The notes: generated by a model not told the origin, from the sequence alone. A stretch of DNA of 64,000 nucleotides from UBA7672 sp040398425 (GCA_040398425.1 JBBATZ010000003.1:1-64000), one strand, 5' to 3'. Shown: positions 1 to 7,909, counted from the first letter of the stretch. Numbers and translations: made by a program.

Positions 1-46
1 CTAGCGCAAAGAGCTAAGTGCGGAAATACGAACCGTGTTGCCTGGA

Positions 47-460
47 TCAATCGTCCCGGATCGTCTTTTCCTTGCGCTCGTGACGCTCCTGCGCCTCAAG
101 GCAGAGGGTGGCGATCGGGCGGGCTTCGAGGCGCTTGATACCGATCGGCTCGCCCGTCTCATCGCAATAGCCATATTCGCCGAGCTCGATCCGGCGGATG
201 GCGGCGTCGATCTTGGAGACCAGCTTGCGCTCGCGATCACGGGTGCGCAGTTCAAGCGCGCGATCCGCTTCAGACGACGCGCGGTCGACGAGGTCCGGGA
301 TCGGCGCCACGTTTTCCTGCATGCCGTTGATTGTCTCGCGGTTGCCCTGAAGGATCTCTTCCTTCCAGGCCTGCAGCTTTTCCTTGAAGTACTTCAGCTG
401 CTTCTTGCCCATGTAGGGCTCGTTCTCGGTCGGCTTGTAGGTGGCCGTCTTGGAACTCAT
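47..460 (-). CDS. dksA: DksA family RNA polymerase-binding transcription factor
   Basis: DksA enters the RNA polymerase secondary channel and, with ppGpp, tunes transcription initiation. The 137-residue product has the coiled-coil tip motif DLVDRA (D56, D59, A61) and a C-terminal zinc-finger region. The finger here is CDET at C99 and CLEA at C120, so only two of the four classical cysteines remain, as often seen in alphaproteobacterial DksA. The longer frame opens at 487, but I chose 460 (MSSKTATYK) because the upstream nine residues do not look like family sequence. The gene lies downstream of fliX on the same strand with a structured 215-base gap between them. The family call is secure; physiological partners are inferred. 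Confidence 0.93.
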   Translation of the reverse strand: MSSKTATYKPTENEPYMGKKQLKYFKEKLQAWKEEILQGNRETINGMQENVAPIPDLVDRASSEADRALELRTRDRERKLVSKIDAAIRRIELGEYGYCDETGEPIGIKRLEARPIATLCLEAQERHERKEKTIRDD

Positions 461-604
461 GTCGCCAACTCCCTGGCATGCCCACACGAATGGCTGCCTT
501 AGATGGGGCGGCTGTATAGCCTGAGCGCCCCACCCCGTAAACGCCCGACCGCACGTATCGGGCGATTGTATTTATTGCAATTTTTTGACCATGGCCGTTC
601 TGCA

Positions 605-658
605 GGCATTCCGGTGAGTATTCGCTCACGCGACGAGCGGAATGCCGCATTGCGGCAT
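605..658. promoter_or_regulatory. Overlapping inverted repeats in the fliX-dksA gap
   Basis: GGCATTCCG at 605-613 pairs with CGGAATGCC at 638-646, enclosing GTGAG/CTCAC at 614-618 and 625-629. A second hairpin, ATGCCGCA (642-649) with TGCGGCAT (651-658), uses part of the same arm, so the two long stems exclude each other. No U-tract follows on the minus strand, so this is not a standard terminator. It lies 145-198 bases upstream of the dksA start and directly after the fliX stop. A leader or attenuator role is inference. Confidence 0.35.
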
Positions 659-675
659 TTACCGGCGGGTGAAAA

Positions 676-1104
676 TCAGGCCGGCTCGTTCGCCCGCTCG
701 AGCTTGGCGGCTTCGACTGCGACCCGGACCTCAGCCCAGTTCAGCGTGTCGTCGAGGCCGAAATCCCCCGACGGATCACGCTGGTCGGCGAGCGCATTTT
801 TGAGCAAGTTGAGGTGACGGCCGGTCGGGCCGTCGCCGAGCATGGCGAGCTGCAACCGGTCGAGCGCGTCCAGCAGGCGTCGGCCCTTGCGCAGGGCGCG
901 CGCGCGCGCCTCTGGTCCGCCAATGCCCTGCAAGGCCATCAGCGTCGAAATTCCAGAGACGCCGGCTGCGCCCGAGACGCCGGAAGCCGCTGTGCGCGGG
1001 GTGGCGGCAGATGCGTTCAGCAGTTCGCCGAAACCTTCGGCGGCAGGCTTTGCGCCGCCGGACGAAGCGGCTGCCGAGGTGGACGAGGTTGAATTAACCT
1101 TCAT
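676..1104 (-). CDS. fliX: Flagellar assembly regulator FliX
   Basis: FliX is a class II flagellar regulator known from Caulobacter. It works with the sigma-54 activator FlbD to link assembly of the basal body to expression of late genes. The 142-residue product is the usual length. It has a low-complexity Ser/Ala N-terminus (about residues 1-50) and a conserved alpha-helical C-terminal half with LMALQGI at about 55-61 and a DALDRLQLAMLGDG stretch. It is divergent from flgI, the same arrangement as in Caulobacter, and a perfect CtrA box sits 39 bases upstream of its start codon. Assignment rests on sequence recognition and context. Confidence 0.88.
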   Translation of the reverse strand: MKVNSTSSTSAAASSGGAKPAAEGFGELLNASAATPRTAASGVSGAAGVSGISTLMALQGIGGPEARARALRKGRRLLDALDRLQLAMLGDGPTGRHLNLLKNALADQRDPSGDFGLDDTLNWAEVRVAVEAAKLERANEPA

Positions 1105-1142
1105 TGAAGGGGCTCCTCACCCGGCAGATTTGACCCAGTTGG

Positions 1143-1157
1143 TTAATGGCGGATTAA
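1143..1157. promoter_or_regulatory. CtrA-binding box between fliX and flgI
   Basis: The sequence TTAA-N7-TTAA is present exactly (TTAA at 1143-1146 and 1154-1157, spacer TGGCGGA). This is the CtrA consensus. Its place in the divergent fliX/flgI region matches the known direct CtrA control of class II flagellar genes in Caulobacterales. Binding itself is inferred. Confidence 0.65.
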
Positions 1158-1295
1158 GGATCATCACGCCCGGGGAAACCTGATGAGGCAGGAAATCAGG
1201 CTTAAGGCTTTGTTGCCAATTCCCGGGCGATCTTCCGGTTGAAACGCTGCGGCCAGAACGGTCGGAAATTTCCGTCACCCGTAACCTGGTATTTC

Positions 1296-2405
1296 ATGCG
1301 CGCGATTCGCTCCGCTTTTGCCTGTCTGTTTCTCCTCGCCTCGATCGGCGGGACAGCCCATGCGGGCACGCGCCTGAAGGACATCATCGATGTCGAGGGC
1401 GTGCGCGAGAACCAGCTGATCGGCTATGGCGTCGTCTTCGGCCTCAAGGGTTCGGGCGACAGCCTGCGCAACTGCGCCATGCTGCGCCAGAGCATTGAAT
1501 CCATGATGGAGCGGCTCGGCGTCAACACGCGCAACGCAACGCTCAACACCAAGAACGCGGCTGCCGTGATGGTGACCGCCAACCTGCCGCCCTTCGCCGC
1601 CAACGGCACCCGCATCGATGTCACCGTGTCGGCCGTGTGCGACGCCGGCAGCCTCGAAGGCGGCACCTTGCTGGCGACGCCCCTGCTCGGCGCTGACGGC
1701 CAGGCCTATGCGTCGGCGCAAGGCTCTGTCGCGGTCGGCGCATTCACGGCGGGCGGCGCATCGGGCACGTCGCTCACCCGCAACATCCCCACCAATGGCC
1801 GCGTCCCCAATGGCGCGACGATCGAGAAGGAACTGCGCTTCGATTTCGCTGGCGCGCCTGAATTGCGCCTCTCGCTGCGCAATCCGGATTTCACTACGGC
1901 AAGCCGCATCGCAGGCGCCATCAACGCGTTCGTTGGCATGGACGCAGCCTCGGCGCTCGATCCCGCCACCGTGCGCCTGCGCCGGCCGGCCAGCTTCCGC
2001 GACATGTCGAGCCTGATCGCACAGATCGAAGGTCTCGAGATCGAGCCGGAGCAACGCGCGCGTGTCATTATCAACGAGACCACGGGCGTCATCGTGATGG
2101 GCGAGAATGTCCGCGTCTCCACCGTCGCCATCGCGCAGGGTAACCTCACCATCAATGTGCAGGAGACGCCCGGCGTCGCCATGCCCAACTCCTTCACCAA
2201 CGCGCCGCCGGTCGTCGTGCCGCAGAGCGATATTTCGGTCGCGGAAGATGCCGCACGCCTCGCCATTGTCGGCGGCAATGGCGTGCCGCTGCGCCAGCTC
2301 GTGACCGGGCTCAACGCGCTGGGCGTCAGTCCACGCGACCTGATCGTGATCCTGCAGGCCCTGAAAGCGTCGGGCGCACTGCAAGCCGACATTGAAGTCA
2401 TGTGA
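1296..2405 (+). CDS. flgI: Flagellar P-ring protein FlgI
   Basis: FlgI forms the periplasmic P-ring around the flagellar rod. The 369-residue precursor starts with a Sec signal peptide (about residues 1-23, AHA cleavage site) followed by the conserved TRLKDI and VRENQLIGYG segments and GLKGSGDSL, all typical of FlgI. Length fits the family. The open frame begins upstream at 1239, but 1296 is the start that places a normal n-region before the hydrophobic core. It is the first gene of a three-gene unit with the rod-binding and FlgN-like genes. Export and ring formation would require FlgA, which is not in this window. Confidence 0.96.
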   Translation: MRAIRSAFACLFLLASIGGTAHAGTRLKDIIDVEGVRENQLIGYGVVFGLKGSGDSLRNCAMLRQSIESMMERLGVNTRNATLNTKNAAAVMVTANLPPFAANGTRIDVTVSAVCDAGSLEGGTLLATPLLGADGQAYASAQGSVAVGAFTAGGASGTSLTRNIPTNGRVPNGATIEKELRFDFAGAPELRLSLRNPDFTTASRIAGAINAFVGMDAASALDPATVRLRRPASFRDMSSLIAQIEGLEIEPEQRARVIINETTGVIVMGENVRVSTVAIAQGNLTINVQETPGVAMPNSFTNAPPVVVPQSDISVAEDAARLAIVGGNGVPLRQLVTGLNALGVSPRDLIVILQALKASGALQADIEVM

Positions 2406-2420
2406 TGAGGAGGTCATTCA

Positions 2421-2741
2421 ATGGCTGATCTCGCGCTGCCAGGACCGCCCATCGATGTGATGGCGCAACGCAAGGCCGGCCTGTCCGACGTCGCCAGCGT
2501 GCAGACACGCGAGCAGGCTCGCCACGTCGCGCAGCAGTTCGAGCGGATGTTCATTGCCGAGATGCTGGGGCCGATGTTCGCCGGCATCGAGACGGACGGC
2601 CCGTTCGGGGGCGGCAATGCGGAATCAACCTTCCGGCCGATGCTGATCGACCAGTACGCGGACTCGATCGCCAAGAGCGGCGGCGTCGGCATCGCCGACA
2701 AGGTCATGAAGGAAATCCTGAAAATGCAGGGGCTGGAATGA
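2421..2741 (+). CDS. Rod-binding protein, FlgJ N-terminal domain / CheL type
   Basis: The 106-residue protein corresponds to the N-terminal rod-capping domain of FlgJ without the muramidase domain, as in alphaproteobacteria where it is often annotated CheL. Signature features are the helical segment EQARHVAQQFERMFIAEML (about residues 30-49), then GPFGGGNAESTFRPML and a C-terminal ADKVMKEIL. It helps the rod pass through or assemble in the periplasm. It lies 15 bases after flgI with a GAGGAGG-type ribosome site between them, and its stop overlaps the next gene (ATGA at 2738-2741), indicating translational coupling. Confidence 0.87.
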   Translation: MADLALPGPPIDVMAQRKAGLSDVASVQTREQARHVAQQFERMFIAEMLGPMFAGIETDGPFGGGNAESTFRPMLIDQYADSIAKSGGVGIADKVMKEILKMQGLE

Positions 2742-3178
2742 GTTCGATCGACGTCGAAGACCGCGCCGGACAGCTGGAGGCGATGACACGCCGTCTGATC
2801 AACCTGGTGTCGGCGGAAGCTGCCGCAGTGCAGGCCCACCGCCTGTCAGCCGCCAATGCGGACTGGGACGAAAAAGAGCGGCTGGTGCACGCCTGGCGGC
2901 TTGAAGTGTCCCGCATCAAGGCCGATCCAGGCCTGCTGGCAGGATTGTCCCAGCAGCGAAAGGAACAGCTGCGCGCCTCCTCGCGTGAGCTTGGAGCGTC
3001 GCTCGAATCACATGCGATGGCCCTCGCTGCGTCAAAGTCCGTCACCGAAGGTCTGGTGCGATCAATCGCCAGCGAGATCGCTTCGGTTCGCGCAGCGCCG
3101 GCGGGATATGGTCGTTCCGGCGCCAGCGCGGTTGCCAATCGCCAGGCCTCTGGCCTCGCAGTCAACGCAAAGGCCTGA
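2738..3178 (+). CDS. FlgN-like flagellar chaperone (probable)
   Basis: This 146-residue, mostly helical acidic/basic protein has no membrane segment. Its pattern (a long N-terminal helix with LEAMTRRLINLVSAEAAAV, then a second helix pair) and its position straight after flgI and the rod-binding gene fit the FlgN family, which guards hook-associated proteins before export. FlgN proteins diverge strongly, so the assignment leans on context and fold pattern. Its start overlaps the preceding stop by four bases. The last 30 residues (GYGRSGASAVANRQ...) are low-complexity and probably disordered. Confidence 0.55.
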   Translation: MSSIDVEDRAGQLEAMTRRLINLVSAEAAAVQAHRLSAANADWDEKERLVHAWRLEVSRIKADPGLLAGLSQQRKEQLRASSRELGASLESHAMALAASKSVTEGLVRSIASEIASVRAAPAGYGRSGASAVANRQASGLAVNAKA

Positions 3179-3423
3179 CACGCAAGGGCGCTCAGCCCTT
3201 CCGCGCGGCGTCAGCCTGCCGTCAGTATGCTCTAGCAGCACGCGAGAGTCGCCCGCCGCACTACATGCGTTACACGCAGGTCATGTGTTTTTTTCAGCTT
3301 GGGACGTATTGCCCTCTTGATCTGAGGCCCCTCCCGGCGAACAACGGTGAGGCAGGGGTGCGCGTGCGAAGATGTGGTCCAGGGGATCGCATCATCGACA
3401 CTAGTTAGACGGAAGCGGGCTTG

Positions 3424-4704
3424 ATGAATCGCCGTCGCAAACGTCGTATACCTTTTGCCGCCTATGCCGCCCTGATCTTCAACGGCGCCCTGGTCGCCAC
3501 GCCGTTCATGGCGGCGCACATGATCTCGCAGGCCTATGGCGGACAAAAGCCGGCCTTCGAGAGCACGCCTGATGCCATCGCCGCCACGCGCCAGGCGATG
3601 AACGAACGGTTCGGGCAGATCGCCGTCCTGGATGAAACCTCGCCGCGTCAGGTCTGGTCCGACCTGGTCCGCGCTGCTCTGGAAGAGCGCGAGATGCCCC
3701 GGGTTCGCGGTCTGCTGCTCGGCGCTCCGGCCATGCTGGGCGAGGAGGATGCTGCCGCGCTGAACGAACGTATCAAGGTCGCAGCGCCGGCTGGCGATGA
3801 AGCTGTGATCCAGGCAGCCCTCTCCTACCTGCCGGACGACCTGCAGGACGAGTATCAGCGCCGAACACAACCCCTGATGTCGATGTTCCAGGCTTCGGTG
3901 CCCGCTTCAGTTCTGACGACGGCAACATCGACAGCTACGGCGACCAAAGCAAACGTGGTCGCGGACGCCCGGGATGCGGATGACGAGCCGCGCGTCGCGA
4001 CCAATCGTCTGGGCGATCTGCGCCAGCATACGATGGCGGCAGTTGGCTGGGCCAATGACGACAATACAGACGTACCGGCTTTCCTCCTGTCGGGCATCGG
4101 CCTGATCCTCGCCGATCCCGAAGCGCGCGAGGGCGCGTCGGTCGCAATGTCGACCTTGCGCATGCGCACGGAAGCGCCTGTGCCGTTCAAGAGCTACCTG
4201 TCGAAGCGGATCGAGGACGTGGTTCCGGTCGCCGAGATGAAGAAGATTCTGGGCGCAGAGTTGCGCAACGAACTGCGCTACACGCCGGAAAGTGAAGCGG
4301 CGGTGCAGCGCGTGTTCAAGACCGCGATCGACCGGCAGAAGCTTGAGCCTCTGCTCGCCGAGTTCCGCATCCTGCGCGAGATCGCGCACGACACGTCGGT
4401 TGAGTCCGCAATCGATATCGTTAGCCGGGTCAAGGATGGCGTTGATCTGCGCGCCGCCGGCCTCGTTTCCGCCGCAGGGGGCGACCGCGCCGTGGCTCTG
4501 GCGCATTATGACGGCGACAACCTGCTGTCGACTGCGCGTACGGTGGTGCCGTGGACCACGACGCTGAAGATTCAGTTTGCGGGCCTTGCTGCCTGCCTCC
4601 TGCTGCTGGCCTTCGTGGCGCTGACTACCTTCTGGAAGTCGTTCCGCCGCAACAAGCCGCGCAAGAAGAGCGCCGTCTATCTTATGGAAGAGCACCCGGC
4701 CTGA
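3424..4704 (+). CDS. Bitopic membrane protein of unknown function next to flagellar genes
   Basis: I do not recognise this 426-residue protein. After a very basic N-terminus (MNRRRKRRIPF) it has one hydrophobic segment at about residues 12-33, a large soluble region of some 340 residues, a second membrane segment near residues 380-402, and a basic tail (RRNKPRKK). That predicts a large periplasmic domain held at both ends. The soluble part is helix-rich and contains a Thr/Ala-rich linker near residues 158-175. A TTG codon at 3421 precedes the ATG; ATG is preferred. It is 245 bases downstream of the flgN-like gene and probably has its own promoter, so a flagellar role is only suggested by location. 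Confidence 0.8.
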   Translation: MNRRRKRRIPFAAYAALIFNGALVATPFMAAHMISQAYGGQKPAFESTPDAIAATRQAMNERFGQIAVLDETSPRQVWSDLVRAALEEREMPRVRGLLLGAPAMLGEEDAAALNERIKVAAPAGDEAVIQAALSYLPDDLQDEYQRRTQPLMSMFQASVPASVLTTATSTATATKANVVADARDADDEPRVATNRLGDLRQHTMAAVGWANDDNTDVPAFLLSGIGLILADPEAREGASVAMSTLRMRTEAPVPFKSYLSKRIEDVVPVAEMKKILGAELRNELRYTPESEAAVQRVFKTAIDRQKLEPLLAEFRILREIAHDTSVESAIDIVSRVKDGVDLRAAGLVSAAGGDRAVALAHYDGDNLLSTARTVVPWTTTLKIQFAGLAACLLLLAFVALTTFWKSFRRNKPRKKSAVYLMEEHPA

Positions 4705-4753
4705 GCCAGGGCGGCCAGCGCGAGGGCGGCCAGAGCCTCAGGCTCACCCGTTG

Positions 4754-5422
4754 TCAGCCTGCCGGAACAGTGATTCCGAACGCGCCGATAATGCCGACAA
4801 TCATCATCTGAACTGCAAGCGCGGAGAGGATGACGCCAAAGATGCGTGTGATGGCGCCTGCGATCTGATCGCCCATGATGCGGATCAGAGGTCCAGCCGC
4901 CAGGAAGATCAGTCCCGCGAGGACGAGGTTGGCTGCAATCGCGAAAGACACAATGCCAATGCCGACCGGATCGCCGGCTGCATTCTGCATGTAAAGCATG
5001 GCCGTGGCGATCGACCCCGGCCCCGCAATCATCGGGATGGCGAGCGGAAAGACAGAGACATCCTCGAGCCGGCCTGACGCTTCCTCATCCGCCAGCACCT
5101 GGTCGGCACGGGTCTTCTGCCGCGCCTGGCGTTTCTCGAACACCATTTCAAGGGCGATGAGGAAGAGCAGCACGCCGCCGGCCACGCGGAAGGCGTCCAG
5201 CGAGATTCCGAGATGTTCGAGCAGCCACGCGCCCGCAAACGCGAAGAAAAACAGGATCAGTCCCGCTACAAAGACGGATTTGAACGCCATCTTTCGGGCA
5301 TAGGCCGAACCGCCCGGCGCGGTCAGCGAGGCAAAGATCGGAGCGACGCCTGGCGCGTCGATAAGCACGAAGAACGTCACGAAGGCGGCGACGGCCTGCT
5401 CGAACTGGATCTCGGTGAACAT
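4754..5422 (-). CDS. MarC family integral membrane protein
   Basis: The 222-residue protein is hydrophobic with about six membrane spans and carries MarC family hallmarks: an N-terminal FVTFFVLIDAPGVAPIF, a central AGGVLLFLIALEMVF and PLAIPMIAGPGSIATAML near residue 125-142. MarC proteins sit in the inner membrane; their transported substrate is not established and the old link to multiple antibiotic resistance has not held up. It lies just six bases downstream of the first flagellin gene on the same strand, so it could be co-transcribed with it. No flagellar function is known for this family. Confidence 0.9.
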   Translation of the reverse strand: MFTEIQFEQAVAAFVTFFVLIDAPGVAPIFASLTAPGGSAYARKMAFKSVFVAGLILFFFAFAGAWLLEHLGISLDAFRVAGGVLLFLIALEMVFEKRQARQKTRADQVLADEEASGRLEDVSVFPLAIPMIAGPGSIATAMLYMQNAAGDPVGIGIVSFAIAANLVLAGLIFLAAGPLIRIMGDQIAGAITRIFGVILSALAVQMMIVGIIGAFGITVPAG

Positions 5423-5428
5423 CTGCGC

Positions 5429-6271
5429 CTAGACCGGGCGGAACAGCGACAGGAGGGCCTGTGGCGCGGAGTTGGCGATGCTGATGGCGGACGCCGACAG
5501 CTCCTGCTTGACCTGCAGCGCCTGGATCAACGCGCTTTCAACTGAAACATCCGTATCGACCATGCGCCCCACGCCCGCAGCCAGCGCATCGGCCAGCTTG
5601 CCGACAAACCCCTTCTGCGCTTCGATCCGCTTGCGCTCGGCGCTCATCTCGGCGAGCTGGCCGCCGACGTTGGCGATCGACTCGTCCAGCAACTTCTGGG
5701 TGTCGGCGGCTGACTGCGTATTGTTGAGCGCGGTCGTGGATGGCGTTGCCGTCACCACGCCGCCGCCGGGCAGGAAGTTGCGCCCCTGCAGCGTCAGGCT
5801 CTGCGTCGCCTCCGCATCCGCTATGAAAGAGACGCCATTCGGCTGTTGCGACCCGTCGAGGATATTGGTCGCGTCGAAGGATGAGTTGCGGATGAAAGTC
5901 TGCAGGGTCGCCATCTGGTCCTGGTACTGCTTCTGCAGCAGGGCGCGCTGGTCATCGGAGAGCCCGCCGGACATCGCCTGCGAGGCGGTCGTCTTCATGG
6001 CGCCGAGCTGTTTCAGGACCTGCTCGCCGGCGGCGATTGCGGTATCGGAGATGGATTCGGCTCGGCTGAGGCTGAGCGTCACGACGCTGAGGGACGCGCC
6101 CTGCCCGCGCATCACGGCGGCGGAGTTGAAGGCGGTGGCGTCATCGCGGGCGCGAGCGACGCGCAGCCCCGATGACAGGCGCGTATCCGCGCCTGAAAGT
6201 TCCTTGTTGGCTGACTGAAGTTGCTTCAGCGCGCCGAGAACGCCAGAGGCGTTGTTGATCCTGTCGACCAT
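5429..6271 (-). CDS. Flagellin, FljJ-like divergent paralog
   Basis: This 280-residue flagellin has the conserved N-terminal D0/D1 helices (LQSANKELSGADTRLSSGL) and a C-terminal D1/D0 region ending SANSAPQALLSLF-type (seen as SIANSAPQALLSLFRPV). It lacks the large central insertion of the two neighbouring flagellins and diverges from them at the N-terminus (MVDRINNASGVL instead of MLSVN). In Caulobacter the FljJ flagellin plays this role as a minor, hook-proximal subunit; the parallel is inferred. It is the last flagellin in the minus-strand series, separated from the preceding one by a terminator-like hairpin, with marC directly behind it. Confidence 0.88.
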   Translation of the reverse strand: MVDRINNASGVLGALKQLQSANKELSGADTRLSSGLRVARARDDATAFNSAAVMRGQGASLSVVTLSLSRAESISDTAIAAGEQVLKQLGAMKTTASQAMSGGLSDDQRALLQKQYQDQMATLQTFIRNSSFDATNILDGSQQPNGVSFIADAEATQSLTLQGRNFLPGGGVVTATPSTTALNNTQSAADTQKLLDESIANVGGQLAEMSAERKRIEAQKGFVGKLADALAAGVGRMVDTDVSVESALIQALQVKQELSASAISIANSAPQALLSLFRPV

Positions 6272-6374
6272 TTTGGCCGTCTCCGTGGACGAATCGTGGT
6301 GAACGAAACGTCAATTCCGGATCACTCTTCGTTAGCAATCGTTAACGAGGGGTTTCCGGGGCCGGCAAAACGCC

Positions 6375-6410
6375 AAAGGCCGCCCCCGCCGGAAAGGCGG
6401 AAGCGGCTTT
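6375..6410 (-). terminator. Hairpin terminator after the second flagellin gene
   Basis: A G+C-rich stem (about 6375-6390 with 6396-6410, loop GGAAA, two mismatches) lies 30 bases past the flagellin stop at 6441. A run of six T follows on the plus strand and a weaker T-rich stretch (CCTTTGGCGTTTT) follows on the minus strand, so it could act in both directions. On the minus strand it would end transcription of the 6441-7652 flagellin. Confidence 0.6.
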
Positions 6411-6440
6411 TTTCGTTTGGCTGAAAGGCTCTGGCGAACC

Positions 6441-7652
6441 TTACTTGAACAGCGACAGGATGACCTGCGGCGCCTGGTTGGCGATCGAGAGGGCCTGGGC
6501 GCCGAGCTGCTGCTTGATCTGCAGCGATTGCAGCTTGGCCGATTCCTTGGCGAGGTCGGCGTCGACCAGATTGCCGATGCCGTTCTCGATCTCATCCGAC
6601 AGCTTGGCGAGGAATTCCTGCTGGGCGTCGAGCGCAGTCGCCTGCGAGCCGATCGAGGCAAGCGTGACGTTGAGGTCGACGATGGCCTGGTCGAGGGCGG
6701 TGGAGGCGGTGGTGGCGGCGGCTGCGGAGGTGGAGATATCGGCGCTGGCGAAGGTCGAGAACATTGCGCCCGACAGCGTCATGTCGGTGCCGGTGACGAC
6801 CATGACGTTCGAGCCGGCGCTGGTCACGACTGCCGTTGGGACACCCGCGCCGATATTGCCGGCGTCAACGCCATCGGTGGAGATCGCGAGATCGTCATAG
6901 GCCGGATCGTTGATCAGGTAGGTGAACTGGCCAGCAACATCGTCATACGAGGCTGAGATCTTGCCGCCCGAAGCCGCGTTCACGGCCGCCACGAAGTCGT
7001 CGACTGTCATGCCGGCGGTCAGTTCAACGCCGATCGTGGAGGTGCCCAGATTGACCGAGTCGGTGAGGGCGAACGTGATCAGGTCCCCGTCCGCAAGGTC
7101 GCCGGTAGCCGTTCCGGCATCGATGACAAGGGCCGACCCCGACAGCGGCGTCGCAAGAGCAGCCGACTGGACGCCGTCCGTCGTGGCTGCGACCGAGCCG
7201 CCGAGGTCGGAGATCAGGACGTTGAGGTTGAAACTGCCGGCTGCGAGGTTGGCGCCGTTGAACTGGGCGGAATTCGCGATCGTGTCGATCTGCGAGCGCA
7301 TCGAGGTGAAATCGGCCTGGAGGGCGTCGCGCTGGTCGGGGGTGAGGTCGTCGGCCTGTGCGGCGACGGCCTTGGCCTTCAGCTTCTGCAGGATGTCGCC
7401 GATCGACTTGCCGGCCGCGAGGGCGACGTCGATGGTGGAGTTGGCCCGGTCGATCCCGTCCTTGACGGCGGCGACGGAGGAAATCCGGCTCCTCTGCCCT
7501 TCGGCGATCGCGTAGATCGCGCCGTTATCCCTGGCGCTCGATATCTTGAGGCCGGTGCTGATCTTGTTCTGCACACCTTCGAGCTCGGTGTTCGTGAAGT
7601 TCAGGTTCTGGAGCGCAACCATTGCGCTGTAGTTCGTATTGACGCTCAGCAT
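6441..7652 (-). CDS. Flagellin with enlarged central domain (paralog A)
   Basis: A 403-residue flagellin starting MLSVNTNYSAMVALQNL. The N-terminal helices run to about residue 140 (KISTGLKISSARDNGA, the TLR5/D1 region), and the C-terminal helices begin near residue 320 and end QAPQVILSLFK. Between them is an insertion of about 150 residues containing DGDLITFAL and TAGMTVDDFVAAVNAASGG, which resembles the flagellin IN motif. The longer frame starts at 7709; the MLSVN start at 7652 is the family start. It is about three-quarters identical to its neighbour at 7964-9175 by eye, so the pair arose by tandem duplication. A sigma-54-type promoter lies upstream. Confidence 0.95.
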   Translation of the reverse strand: MLSVNTNYSAMVALQNLNFTNTELEGVQNKISTGLKISSARDNGAIYAIAEGQRSRISSVAAVKDGIDRANSTIDVALAAGKSIGDILQKLKAKAVAAQADDLTPDQRDALQADFTSMRSQIDTIANSAQFNGANLAAGSFNLNVLISDLGGSVAATTDGVQSAALATPLSGSALVIDAGTATGDLADGDLITFALTDSVNLGTSTIGVELTAGMTVDDFVAAVNAASGGKISASYDDVAGQFTYLINDPAYDDLAISTDGVDAGNIGAGVPTAVVTSAGSNVMVVTGTDMTLSGAMFSTFASADISTSAAAATTASTALDQAIVDLNVTLASIGSQATALDAQQEFLAKLSDEIENGIGNLVDADLAKESAKLQSLQIKQQLGAQALSIANQAPQVILSLFK

Positions 7653-7712
7653 GGCCGAAGCTCCTGCGCAGACTGGTTCATGTCCAGGACGAGCCTGAAC
7701 AGGAACCATGTC

Positions 7713-7728
7713 TTCAAGTGCCGTGCCA
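7713..7728 (-). promoter_or_regulatory. Sigma-54-type promoter for the 6441-7652 flagellin
   Basis: On the minus strand the sequence reads TGGCAC-GGCAC-TTGAA, which matches the sigma-54 consensus TGGCACG-N4-TTGC except that the -12 GC is GA. Predicted transcription would begin near 7700, giving a leader of about 50 bases before the start codon at 7652. Late flagellar genes in Caulobacterales use sigma-54 with FlbD, so the context is right. Confidence 0.6.
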
Positions 7729-7832
7729 GTTTGTTAAGGTTAACAGGACAGTCGAAAAGGCCTTATTGCGGGGGTTTCGACGGTTAACGTGGACGCTTGC
7801 CGCCTGACCGAACACTGAATCAAATTTACCTG

Positions 7833-7849
7833 CCGGCACGATTTGCCGG
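7833..7849. promoter_or_regulatory. Inverted repeat, candidate FlbD (ftr-type) enhancer
   Basis: CCGGCA (7833-7838) and TGCCGG (7844-7849) form a perfect six-base inverted repeat with a five-base spacer. It lies about 105 bases upstream of the sigma-54-type promoter at 7713-7728, the usual distance for an activator enhancer. Equating it with a Caulobacter ftr element is inference from position and its CGGCA/TGCCG content. Confidence 0.4.
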
Positions 7850-7883
7850 GCGCGGAGGCGGTCGCAGGTAGGCAAAAAAGTAG

Positions 7884-7909
7884 GGGGGCGGAACCGAAGT
7901 TCCGCCCCC
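7884..7909 (-). terminator. Rho-independent terminator of the third flagellin gene
   Basis: A perfect 11-base stem (GGGGGCGGAAC at 7884-7894 with its complement at 7899-7909) has a CGAA tetraloop. On the minus strand it is followed by TACTTTTTT, a good U-tract. It starts 55 bases beyond the stop codon of the 7964-9175 flagellin, so that gene is probably transcribed as a single-gene message. Confidence 0.85.

Noticed and set aside
1202..1262. Sigma-54 promoter for flgI
   Set aside because: The best GG-N10-GC (near 1237-1250) lacks the rest of the consensus.
3184..3200. AAGGGC/GCCCTT hairpin after the flgN-like gene
   Set aside because: Six base pairs, no T-tract; too weak for a terminator call.
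6331..6347. GTTAGCAATCGTTAAC upstream of the first flagellin
   Set aside because: It resembles two CtrA half-sites but the spacing and one half-site are off; no promoter could be tied to it.
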